Source: Acidobacteriota bacterium (GTDB lineage: Bacteria; Acidobacteriota; Vicinamibacteria; Marinacidobacterales; SMYC01). Taken from it: a stretch of 12,731 bases of DNA. The notes below the pieces were generated by a model. That model saw nothing but the letters and a program-made list of their open reading frames with translations. It made no database searches and had not been told where the DNA came from. Numbering within the stretch: position 1 is the stretch's first letter; each line of letters starts with the position of its first letter. The translations under genes and the position numbers were made by a program. This document shows positions 7,209 through 12,731 of this stretch, one piece after another. The stretch is taken from the NCBI GenBank assembly GCA_029263435.1, contig JAJCXL010000312.1:1-12731 (forward strand), read 5' to 3'.

Positions 7209-7906
7209 CCTGAAGAGCCGGTCGAAGTCGAGCTCGAAGGCGCCAGCCGACGATAGGCGTCGGCGCCGGCCGCGAGACGCGAAGCGATGTTGCCGAGAAG
7301 CTCGTACTGAATGCTGTGGGCTCGCTCGACACTCAGCCCCTGCTGGTCGGCGAGATAGTTCTTCGCGATACGGGATTTGAGAATACCCTTGCCCGTAATC
7401 ACGTCGAACACGAGCGGATCCTTCGTACCGCGGGTAAACGCGATGCGATCCGCGCCGCTCCCTGCGTTCGGGTTCTCCACCGTCACGGCGATATCCGCCG
7501 GTAAGGCGGGATCGTTCGCCAACCGATCGGCGACGAGCTGAGTGATCTGATTGCGAAGCTCGGCCTGGGTACCTGTCAGTGCACCGTCAACTCCCGGCGT
7601 CAGCTCAGCAACCGCGGGGTAGCTCGCCCCAGGAATGGTCGTCAAGCTCAAGCCGAGCTCACGGCTCACGTCGACGAGCGTATCGTTGAGCAACACTTTC
7701 AAATCGTGGCCAGGGTTGTCGGAGCTCGACAGAGAAGACAACGCTGAAGCACCGGTGAGCCCGTGGGCAGGATCGGTTTTATCTTTCGCCGCCAGGGTTT
7801 CCTGGAGCGTGTTCAAAAAGTCACTCAGCTCACTCAGCTCGATATTGCCGTCTCGGTTCCGGTCTAGGGTCGTCACCGCCAGTTGTGTTACTTCTTGTAT
7901 GTTCAT
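7205..7906 (-). CDS. Single EF-hand protein, otherwise unrecognised
   Basis: A 233-residue soluble protein. Residues 15-26 form a textbook 12-residue EF-hand calcium loop: D15, N17, D19-G20-N21-I22 and E26, flanked by helices. Only one EF-hand is visible. The rest is helical, with a central Ser/Gly-rich stretch and a Ser/Thr tail, and matches no family I recognise. There is no signal peptide, so it probably acts in the cytoplasm. The ATG at 7906 was chosen because a sigma-54 promoter at 7937-7952 predicts a transcript start near 7926. A longer in-frame GTG at 7957 would lie upstream of that promoter. The gene overlaps the diguanylate cyclase start by ATGA. It may regulate or scaffold the cyclase in response to calcium, which is inference. 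The loop geometry is clear, but actual calcium binding is unproven. Confidence 0.8.
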   Translation of the reverse strand: MNIQEVTQLAVTTLDRNRDGNIELSELSDFLNTLQETLAAKDKTDPAHGLTGASALSSLSSSDNPGHDLKVLLNDTLVDVSRELGLSLTTIPGASYPAVAELTPGVDGALTGTQAELRNQITQLVADRLANDPALPADIAVTVENPNAGSGADRIAFTRGTKDPLVFDVITGKGILKSRIAKNYLADQQGLSVERAHSIQYELLGNIASRLAAGADAYRRLAPSSSTSTGSSG

Positions 7907-7936
7907 CGTCGTCCCAGTCCCTCCGACGTTCACTAG

Positions 7937-7952
7937 AGCAAGGTCGATGCCA
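7937..7952 (-). promoter_or_regulatory. Sigma-54 promoter for the EF-hand/diguanylate cyclase operon
   Basis: The reverse strand reads TGGCATCGACCTTGCT, with a complete TGGC/TTGC core and GG-N10-GC spacing. It begins 5 bp past the acetyltransferase stop, in the 50-bp intergenic gap. Predicted start is near 7926, about 20 nt before the ATG at 7906. Confidence 0.82.
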
Positions 7953-7956
7953 ATCA

Positions 7957-9027
7957 CTAAACCCCGTGGGATAGGGGCGCTTTCTCGCTCAGGTCGTCCT
8001 CACTGGGCAGAATCTGACCACTCGGATCGACATTTTTTCCGGTGGCAAGGATATGAGCGTCGAACGCTCGGGCCCGCCGAAAGCCGTGCTTTCGGTAAAG
8101 CCCGAGGGCGGCGGCGTTATCCGCCGAAACGCAGAGCGTCAACTCCTCGAGGCCGGCGCGTGCGGAGAGCTCCAGAGTCCGTTTCAAGAGCAGCGAGCCT
8201 ATCCCCTGCCGAGAGCTCTTGGTGCTCACGGCAATCTCTCCCAGATGAGCGACGCGCGTATCGAATCGGGTCACGAGAGCGAAGCCTTGCATCTTGCCGG
8301 AGGCGTCGACGGCCACCGGAGAGAGAGTGTTCTCGAAAGGACCCCACGCGCGCCCTTGGATGGCGAGCCCCAACCTCTCCAGCGCGCCTGCGTTGGTTCG
8401 ATGCGAGGCCGAAAAGCTCGCATCCGAAGTCGATGCGAAAGCACGGGTGGAAAGGTTCGCGGCCGACAACAGATCTCCGTCTTTGAAGGTGCGGAGGGTG
8501 ACGCGCTCGGGCGCCACGGCATTGGGGCGCCCACCGAGGTCCGCCCGGAGATAGAGTCTCGGCCAGGACTCTAGTGAGACATCTCGTAACATCGGCGAAA
8601 GGTTTCCGTCGCCAAAACCCAAGTCCTGCGCTTCCAGCCGTCGACCACGTCTGCGCGCTGCGAGTTGCGCCGCGCGGACGAACGTTCGTGCGAGAGCGAC
8701 GTTATCGTTCTCGACCCAAAGACAGCTCAACACGTCCGTGAGGGGCGTGGCCGAAACCAGTGCGTACCCCTTGGCCTCCGCGCGGAGCGAGAGATAAGAG
8801 GAGACGTTCTCATCCTCGAAGGCATCGGGCACTTGTGCGAGCGAGGACGCGACGTACTCGCCGAAGCGACGCTTGAAAACACACTCCTGAGTACTCAGCA
8901 GGCTGGAAAGGCCCGCGGATCTCGTTGAGCTCGAGAGCTCCCGGGGTCGCGCCGATGATGCCGGACCCTCGACGGTTCCATCTTCGGAGATCTCAGGGTT
9001 TGCTTCTCGGACTGTGTCGACGGCCAT
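7957..9027 (-). CDS. GNAT-family N-acetyltransferase
   Basis: A 356-residue protein whose C-terminal half (about 174-330) is a GNAT acetyltransferase. The core strand reads HLGEIAVS, followed by the acetyl-CoA pyrophosphate loop R273-Q274-G275-I276-G277-S278, then ADNAAALGLYRKHGFR, the usual motif B. This would transfer acetyl from acetyl-CoA to an amine. The N-terminal half (about 45-165) has no intact acetyl-CoA motif. It may be a degenerate second GNAT fold, or an unrelated domain. The first 45 residues look disordered. The ATG at 9027 lies 2 bp after the motB stop and has no clear Shine-Dalgarno, so translation probably depends on motB. Co-transcription with motAB suggests a motility-related substrate, but none can be read from the sequence. 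Confidence 0.8.
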   Translation of the reverse strand: MAVDTVREANPEISEDGTVEGPASSARPRELSSSTRSAGLSSLLSTQECVFKRRFGEYVASSLAQVPDAFEDENVSSYLSLRAEAKGYALVSATPLTDVLSCLWVENDNVALARTFVRAAQLAARRRGRRLEAQDLGFGDGNLSPMLRDVSLESWPRLYLRADLGGRPNAVAPERVTLRTFKDGDLLSAANLSTRAFASTSDASFSASHRTNAGALERLGLAIQGRAWGPFENTLSPVAVDASGKMQGFALVTRFDTRVAHLGEIAVSTKSSRQGIGSLLLKRTLELSARAGLEELTLCVSADNAAALGLYRKHGFRRARAFDAHILATGKNVDPSGQILPSEDDLSEKAPLSHGV

Positions 9028-9029
9028 GA

Positions 9030-9866
9030 CTAAGGCGCGGGTGCGGGCGGAGCCACGGGCGAAGGCGGCTCTTCGGCTAGTCCGGGTGCTTCGAGAACGA
9101 CGATGTCGATCCTTCGGTTCTTGGCGCGGCCCTCTGGTGTCTCATTGTTCGCCACCGGTCGAAACTCGCCATAGCCCGCGGCCGAGAGCCGCTCGGGGGC
9201 GAGACCGAGCGTGTTCGCGAAGTAGGCAACCAACCACGTCGCCCGGGCGGTCGACAGCTCCCAATTCGACGGGAACTGCGTCGTTCGAATCGGAGTGTTG
9301 TCCGTGTGGCCTTCGACTCGAAGGTGGAGGGACCTCGCGGCGAGGATCCGGGCAAGCGCATCGATCACCGGCAAAGCGTCGCGGCGAGGCGTCGCGCTGC
9401 CGGTCTCGAAGAAACCGGCTTCGATGAGGCTCACGACCAGCCCGCGTCGCTCGCGCCTGGTTTGCACTTGGCGGGACAGACCCGAGGCGGCGACGAGCGC
9501 TTCGATCTCTTTTTCCACCGCGACCGTCGGCTCTTCCGGTGACGGCGGGGTCTCCGGCGCCTCCGGGTCGAGCGTCTCCGTCGAGGCGATGGCTGTCGCG
9601 GGTAGCTGGACCGGCGGAGCGAGAACAGGCGGCGGCTCCGGGGGCGCTTCGACGACATCGACGACGGCAACCGGGACGGGCTCCGCTCGTGCTGGCTCTT
9701 CGGAACGTCCGGTCATGAACACGACGACGAACACCGGAAGCAACAACGTCACGACGTCCGCGTAGGAGATCATCCAGCGGTCCGCCCGAGGGGCGATGCT
9801 CGGGGCTCCGCTCGACCGGTGTCTGCGGCGAGACTCGCGCTCACGCAGCGGCATCGAGCGGCTCAT
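9030..9866 (-). CDS. motB: Flagellar stator protein MotB
   Basis: MotB anchors the stator to peptidoglycan and carries the ion-binding Asp of the channel. The 278-residue protein has a basic N-terminus, a single membrane segment (about 31-51) beginning WMISYADVVTLLL with the essential Asp at D37, then a Pro/Glu-rich linker (about 58-113). An OmpA-like peptidoglycan-binding domain follows (about 140-255), with EGHTDNTPI, NWELSTARA and RRIDIVV. The C-terminus is a short Pro/Ala-rich tail. The start at 9866 overlaps the motA stop by 26 bp. An ATG at 9854 is also possible, and neither has a strong Shine-Dalgarno, as expected for coupled translation. Transcribed with motA from the sigma-54 promoter at 10615-10630. 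Ion type cannot be fixed from MotB alone. Confidence 0.95.
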   Translation of the reverse strand: MSRSMPLRERESRRRHRSSGAPSIAPRADRWMISYADVVTLLLPVFVVVFMTGRSEEPARAEPVPVAVVDVVEAPPEPPPVLAPPVQLPATAIASTETLDPEAPETPPSPEEPTVAVEKEIEALVAASGLSRQVQTRRERRGLVVSLIEAGFFETGSATPRRDALPVIDALARILAARSLHLRVEGHTDNTPIRTTQFPSNWELSTARATWLVAYFANTLGLAPERLSAAGYGEFRPVANNETPEGRAKNRRIDIVVLEAPGLAEEPPSPVAPPAPAP

Positions 9867-10599
9867 GAAAAGAACGGAGCTTGTCCTCGATGAGGCCCGG
9901 TGCGAGCCGCTCTTGGATCGACAAGATCCCTTCGACGATCATTTCCTTGTGGACGATCTCTTCTCGCTGGCGAAGGCGCAGCTTGGAGGCGAGAGGGAGC
10001 AGCAGCAAGTTCGCGAACCCGACGCCGTAGAGCGTCGCGACGAAGGCTGTCGCGATCCCTCCGCCAACACCATCGAAGCCCTCGAGACCGCGCATGACGC
10101 GAATGAGTCCGATGACTGCGCCCAACAAACCGATGGTCGGCGCGTAGCCACCCGCAGCCTCGAGCACTTTCGGGGCCCCTTCGAGCCGCTCTTCGAGACA
10201 TTGCAGCTTCAGCTCGAGCACGGTCTTCACGGTCTGTGCGTCTTGGCCGTCCACGATGAGCTCCAAGCCTTGCCGCAGCAACGGGTCTGACGCATCATCG
10301 ACGTGGCTATCGAGACTCAGCAGCCCTTGACGGCGAGCCCTGCCAGCGAGCAAGAGAAGCTCCTCGATCACCGCCTCGGTCGCTCGAGGCCTCCGGGTGA
10401 AGAGGCCTCCTACCGACGCCACGGCTTCGGTCACGACACCGAGCGGAAACGAGACCAAGACCGCTCCGAAGGTCCCTCCGAGAACGATGAGCGCTGCCGC
10501 CGGCTGCAAGAACTCGGCAAGATTCCCGCCGTCCCACAAGAGACCACCGACGACACCGGCCACCGCGATCGTGAGTCCGAGAAGCGTTGCAATGTCCAT
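9841..10599 (-). CDS. motA: Flagellar stator protein MotA
   Basis: The 252-residue inner-membrane stator subunit surrounds MotB and pushes the rotor. It has four membrane segments at about 3-21, 34-56, 152-169 and 182-203. A cytoplasmic loop lies between segments 2 and 3, holding the charged region that contacts FliG. The start MDIATLLGL is the typical MotA/PomA N-terminus. The conserved proline of segment 3 is P154 in GYAPTIGLLG. A161 stands where sodium-type PomA/MotP proteins usually have Thr, which leans towards a proton-driven motor, but this is a weak indicator. The ATG at 10599 is supported by homology, although it is only about 5 nt from the predicted sigma-54 start. The gene heads a motA-motB-GNAT unit. 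Confidence 0.95.
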   Translation of the reverse strand: MDIATLLGLTIAVAGVVGGLLWDGGNLAEFLQPAAALIVLGGTFGAVLVSFPLGVVTEAVASVGGLFTRRPRATEAVIEELLLLAGRARRQGLLSLDSHVDDASDPLLRQGLELIVDGQDAQTVKTVLELKLQCLEERLEGAPKVLEAAGGYAPTIGLLGAVIGLIRVMRGLEGFDGVGGGIATAFVATLYGVGFANLLLLPLASKLRLRQREEIVHKEMIVEGILSIQERLAPGLIEDKLRSFHEPLDAAA

Positions 10600-10614
10600 G
10601 ATGCTTCAAGTGTT

Positions 10615-10630
10615 AGCAGTTTTCGTGCCA
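10615..10630 (-). promoter_or_regulatory. Sigma-54 promoter for motA-motB
   Basis: The reverse strand reads TGGCACGAAAACTGCT. The -24 half matches the consensus TGGCACG exactly, GG-N10-GC spacing is kept, and only TTGC to CTGC differs. Predicted start is near 10604, which leaves only about 5 nt before the motA ATG at 10599. Confidence 0.8.
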
Positions 10631-10672
10631 TCGGTGAGAGCGTGCGAAGCGCCCTGGTTGGTGGATTCATGG

Positions 10673-10685
10673 CGACACGGTGTCG
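10673..10685. promoter_or_regulatory. Palindrome CGACAC-G-GTGTCG, candidate activator site 1 upstream of motA
   Basis: A perfect 6-bp inverted repeat around one central base, centred about 75 bp upstream of the predicted motA start. It shares the GACAC/GTGTC core with the next palindrome, whose centre is about 20.5 bp away (two helical turns). This is the arrangement expected for enhancer sites of an FlrC/NtrC-type activator. Confidence 0.45.
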
Positions 10686-10691
10686 GGACGT

Positions 10692-10707
10692 TGACACTCG
10701 AGTGTCA
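10692..10707. promoter_or_regulatory. 16-bp palindrome TGACACTCGAGTGTCA, candidate activator site 2 upstream of motA
   Basis: A perfect 16-bp palindrome centred about 95 bp upstream of the predicted motA start. Its GACAC/GTGTC half-sites match those of the palindrome at 10673-10685. A perfect 16-bp palindrome outside coding DNA is unlikely by chance. Confidence 0.5.
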
Positions 10708-10719
10708 CGGATCGGACCG

Positions 10720-10735
10720 CTCGGCCCGGGCCGAG
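10720..10735. repeat. 16-bp palindrome CTCGGCCCGGGCCGAG
   Basis: A perfect 16-bp GC-only-core palindrome centred about 123 bp upstream of the predicted motA start. It does not share the GACAC half-site of its two neighbours. It could be a site for another protein or a stable hairpin in a read-through transcript. No T-run follows. Confidence 0.35.
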
Positions 10736-10914
10736 AATCGTGTGAAGGTCGTCTAGCAGTCCGTGATGAAAGTGGGGCGTCGCACCGAGAGGGTCGAGGC
10801 GCCCGGCTGACAAGGCGCGACGAAGGAGAATATTGGGCATATTTGAGGGAGGAGCAACGCGGTCAGCCGGGATGCATCGCCCCTCGAATGCAGCCGCACT
10901 TTCACCACGGGCTG

Positions 10915-11553
10915 CTAGGAAGGGTCGGCCACGGGTGCCGTCTCAGAGTCGATGCGTGCGTTCAGGTCCGTAAACAAGCTCCCCCATGGCTGCAAGCTCG
11001 GGATGAGCTCTTCATCGACGAGCCGGGCGATCTCGGACAGCTCGCCTTTTTCTTGGGCCGCCACGAGCGCAGCGAAAGCTTGCTGGAGGGATGCCAAGGA
11101 CGATTCCGACATGGCTGCGGCATCGGGGAGCGTGTCTACCTTCTCCCCCCAAATATTCGCCGCCGAAGACACGAGCTTGAGCAACATATCGTACCCATCC
11201 AGCGCGACATGGAGCTGTTTTGCCGCTTCCTTGGGAAGATCTTGCCGGTAGTAGCTCACCGTATTCGCGAGGACACGAGCCACTCGATCCACGTGACTCG
11301 GAGCGTCCGCGATGAGCTCGCGGGAGAATGCCTCGATGTCCGCGGAGACGACATCGACCCGTGTGAGCTCATGGATCGGACGGGCCAGCGCTTGCTCGCT
11401 CCGGAAGTCTTCTATCTCTTCGCCGTCCATCACGACGGAGAGTACAATGCCACCGGCGCTGAAACACTCCTCCTCCAAGCGCTCGAGTAGTTCGTTCCAC
11501 GTTTGTTCCCCACGCATTTCGAGCTGGTTTCCATCCATCCAGAGTTCTTGCAA
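10915..11553 (-). CDS. Unrecognised 212-residue protein with sigma-54 promoter
   Basis: I do not recognise this protein. It is soluble and acidic, with no signal peptide or membrane segment. The first about 70 residues alternate short strands and a helix (for example GGIVLSVVMDGEEIEDF, then TRVDVVSAD), possibly a small beta-rich fold. The remainder (about 75-200) is strongly helical, like a bundle. The start is TTG at 11553, placed six bases after a perfect AGGAGG at 11560-11565 and about 23 nt after the predicted sigma-54 start. In-frame ATGs at 11538 and 11517 lack such a signal. It lies between a GT9 glycosyltransferase gene and motA, with flagellar-type control, so a role in flagellar assembly or export chaperoning is possible but unproven. 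Confidence 0.75.
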   Translation of the reverse strand: MQELWMDGNQLEMRGEQTWNELLERLEEECFSAGGIVLSVVMDGEEIEDFRSEQALARPIHELTRVDVVSADIEAFSRELIADAPSHVDRVARVLANTVSYYRQDLPKEAAKQLHVALDGYDMLLKLVSSAANIWGEKVDTLPDAAAMSESSLASLQQAFAALVAAQEKGELSEIARLVDEELIPSLQPWGSLFTDLNARIDSETAPVADPS

Positions 11554-11559
11554 GACGTA

Positions 11560-11565
11560 CCTCCT
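11560..11565 (-). promoter_or_regulatory. Ribosome binding site AGGAGG that fixes a TTG start
   Basis: A perfect AGGAGG on the minus strand, six bases before the TTG at 11553. It is the strongest Shine-Dalgarno noticed at a gene start here and decides the start codon of the downstream unknown gene. Confidence 0.75.
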
Positions 11566-11586
11566 CAGTCGAACGGGTTGAGCTAA

Positions 11587-11602
11587 TGCAAGACCGACGC
11601 CA
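11587..11602 (-). promoter_or_regulatory. Sigma-54 promoter for the unrecognised 212-residue protein
   Basis: The reverse strand reads TGGCGTCGGTCTTGCA, with a complete TGGC/TTGC core and GG-N10-GC spacing. It lies in the 55-bp gap just after the GT9 stop. Predicted start is near 11576, followed by a leader with AGGAGG. Confidence 0.8.
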
Positions 11603-11608
11603 AGCAGC

Positions 11609-12731
11609 TCATGCGGTGCGAGGATTGCTCGAAAGTCCCCGAAGGCTCCCAAGGGTGATCGTCAAGAGGTGCTCGACGAGGGACGCTCGATTGGAGACGC
11701 TCGAAAGCGCTTGCAGCAAGTCCGTGACCACTTGACGCTTCTCCCGTGAGCCGGCGAGCTGGAGCTGTAGGCCGGCGAAACTCATCAACGGCCGTAGGAG
11801 CGGATGGAGCCGTCCGACGAGCGTGAGTGATTCGGACACGCTATCGATCAGACGCGGGACGGAAGCGCCGGAGCCGAGCTCCGTCAACTCGAGAAGCTCC
11901 GCGCATGCCGCGTTCGTGTCGGACGCGACGGTTTTGAGCACGGAGGCGAGTGCCTGCAGTCGCTCGAGCTCGAGCGGGGACGCATGGGCGTCCCACATCG
12001 CCAGAAGCTCGCGCGCGACGCTCCCTCCATCATCGTCATCAGCCGGTCCGCACGCGCTGAGCGTACGGGTCCACATGCGCCGATAGATCGCGCGCATTGC
12101 GTCCTCGGCCCGCATTGGGTAGCGGCGGATCGGATCGACGCTCAGCAGGCCGGACGGATGAAAGCGGGTCCGGAATATCCGAGCGCTGTTCGTCGGGTCG
12201 CCCGAAACCCCCCGTCCCTCGAGCAGTCGGCCCGCGAGGGTGGAAATAGCATCCGGCGTCACTTGGTCGTGACACACCGTGTCGGCGCAGAAAGACGCGT
12301 AGTCGCAAGGATAGCAATGGATCTCCGGGACCACCGTGATGTGGCCGGAGGCATAAGGGGCGGAGTCGAAAACGGCAGAGGGGCCCACGCTGATCGAAAG
12401 GGTGCGTGTGCGGAGCGCGGCGGCCAGGTGCATCGTGCCCGTGTCATTCGTCACGACCAGATCGAGCTCTTGAAGCGTGGCCGCGAGCACCGGCAAGCTG
12501 GTCTTCCCCACTAAATCGACGACGTCACCCGACGCCTGAGCTCGCACCTGTTCTCCGAGCGAGCGCTCGTCCGGAGCACCGAGAACGAAAACCTGATGTC
12601 CCCGAAAGGCGAGCGCGCTCGCGAGAGCCGCGTAGCTCTTCGTCGGCCACTGCTTTCGGCCGTCACTCGCCCCCGGAACCAATCCAACCCGTTTGCCGCG
12701 GAGCGGAGAGACTCCGAGGAGCGCGCGAGCC
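11609..12731 (-). CDS. Glycosyltransferase family 9 (heptosyltransferase-like), open at the right edge
   Basis: The visible 373 residues cover the C-terminal Rossmann domain of a GT9 enzyme plus a long extension. Signatures are GKRVGLVPGASDGRKQWP at the start, the nucleotide-sugar segment VVTNDTGTMHLAAAL, and the sugar-binding stretch just after it. GT9 enzymes usually move heptose from ADP-heptose onto lipopolysaccharide, and some glycosylate proteins. The frame is open to the edge, so the N-terminal domain is missing, and a TTG at 12682 is not a real start. Two oddities: a four-Cys cluster C-x2-C-x5-C-x4-C at 12272-12316, and about 200 mostly helical residues after the usual GT9 end. The flagellar setting makes flagellin or another motility protein a possible acceptor, but lipopolysaccharide cannot be excluded. 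Confidence 0.85.
   Translation of the reverse strand, partial: ARALLGVSPLRGKRVGLVPGASDGRKQWPTKSYAALASALAFRGHQVFVLGAPDERSLGEQVRAQASGDVVDLVGKTSLPVLAATLQELDLVVTNDTGTMHLAAALRTRTLSISVGPSAVFDSAPYASGHITVVPEIHCYPCDYASFCADTVCHDQVTPDAISTLAGRLLEGRGVSGDPTNSARIFRTRFHPSGLLSVDPIRRYPMRAEDAMRAIYRRMWTRTLSACGPADDDDGGSVARELLAMWDAHASPLELERLQALASVLKTVASDTNAACAELLELTELGSGASVPRLIDSVSESLTLVGRLHPLLRPLMSFAGLQLQLAGSREKRQVVTDLLQALSSVSNRASLVEHLLTITLGSLRGLSSNPRTA

Larger units (their letters stand above)
10600..10914. other. 315-bp intergenic control region upstream of motA
   Basis: This is the longest stretch without a gene. Going from motA outwards it holds a sigma-54 promoter (10615-10630) and three perfect palindromes (10673-10685, 10692-10707, 10720-10735). 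Further out is an AT-rich patch with the inverted repeat AATAT-TGGGC-ATATT (10829-10843) and a weak GCAGCC/GGCTGC stem at the end of the upstream gene (10890-10915). No convincing coding sequence was seen on either strand. Confidence 0.6.

Noticed and set aside
7907..7957. GTG start at 7957 for the EF-hand protein
   Set aside because: It lies upstream of the predicted sigma-54 start near 7926, and the added 17 residues have no feature of note.
10890..10915. GCAGCC/GGCTGC stem as terminator of the unknown gene
   Set aside because: Six-base stem with a 14-base loop and no T-run. Too weak to call as a terminator.
10303..11490. Long plus-strand open frame of 395 codons across motA, the intergenic region and the unknown gene
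   Set aside because: It is antisense to two well-supported genes, has no recognisable domain, and its composition (Arg/His/Glu-rich) is typical of antisense frames in GC-rich DNA.
12680..12682. TTG at 12682 as start of the GT9 gene
   Set aside because: The frame stays open to the window edge and the conserved GKRVGLVPGAS segment spans this codon, so the real start is outside the window.

Overview
The window is a GC-rich, compact stretch from a flagellated Gram-negative bacterium. Every gene I can support lies on the minus strand, so transcription runs from high to low coordinates. Three things point to a proteobacterial or deltaproteobacteria-like (Myxococcota/Desulfobacterota/Binatota type) flagellar cluster: an FlrB/FlrC-type two-component pair next to flgB, the stator genes motA and motB, and repeated sigma-54 (-24/-12) promoters. 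The exact phylum is inference and not secure.

Layout in transcription order, from the right edge. A glycosyltransferase family 9 gene is open at the right edge (11609-12731). An unrecognised 212-residue protein follows (10915-11553), with its own sigma-54 promoter and a TTG start behind a perfect Shine-Dalgarno. A 315-bp intergenic region (10600-10914) carries three palindromes and a sigma-54 promoter. Then come motA (9841-10599), motB (9030-9866) and a GNAT-type acetyltransferase (7957-9027), tightly packed. Another sigma-54 promoter precedes a single-EF-hand protein (7205-7906), which overlaps a GGDEF diguanylate cyclase (6285-7208) by ATGA. After about 100 bp there is a hybrid histidine kinase with two degenerate receivers at its N-terminus (3822-6185) and a receiver/coiled-coil response regulator (3103-3780). 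Next is a sigma-54 promoter with the flrB-like kinase (1746-2972) and flrC-like sigma-54 activator (388-1764). Last is a sigma-54 promoter and the 5' part of flgB, cut by the left edge (1-216).

Reading of the system: the FlrB/FlrC pair would sense flagellar assembly state and activate sigma-54 promoters. Five sites with GG-N10-GC spacing sit directly upstream of five transcription units. Two of them rule out longer in-frame start codons, because those starts lie in or upstream of the promoter. The regulon would then include not only flgB and motAB but also a putative calcium-binding protein coupled to a c-di-GMP synthase and an unknown protein. The least ordinary parts are this EF-hand/GGDEF unit, the kinase with two pseudo-receivers, the paired palindromes about two helical turns apart upstream of motA, and the GT9 enzyme with a four-cysteine cluster and long C-terminal extension. 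No tRNA, rRNA, CRISPR, insertion sequence or phage feature was seen.
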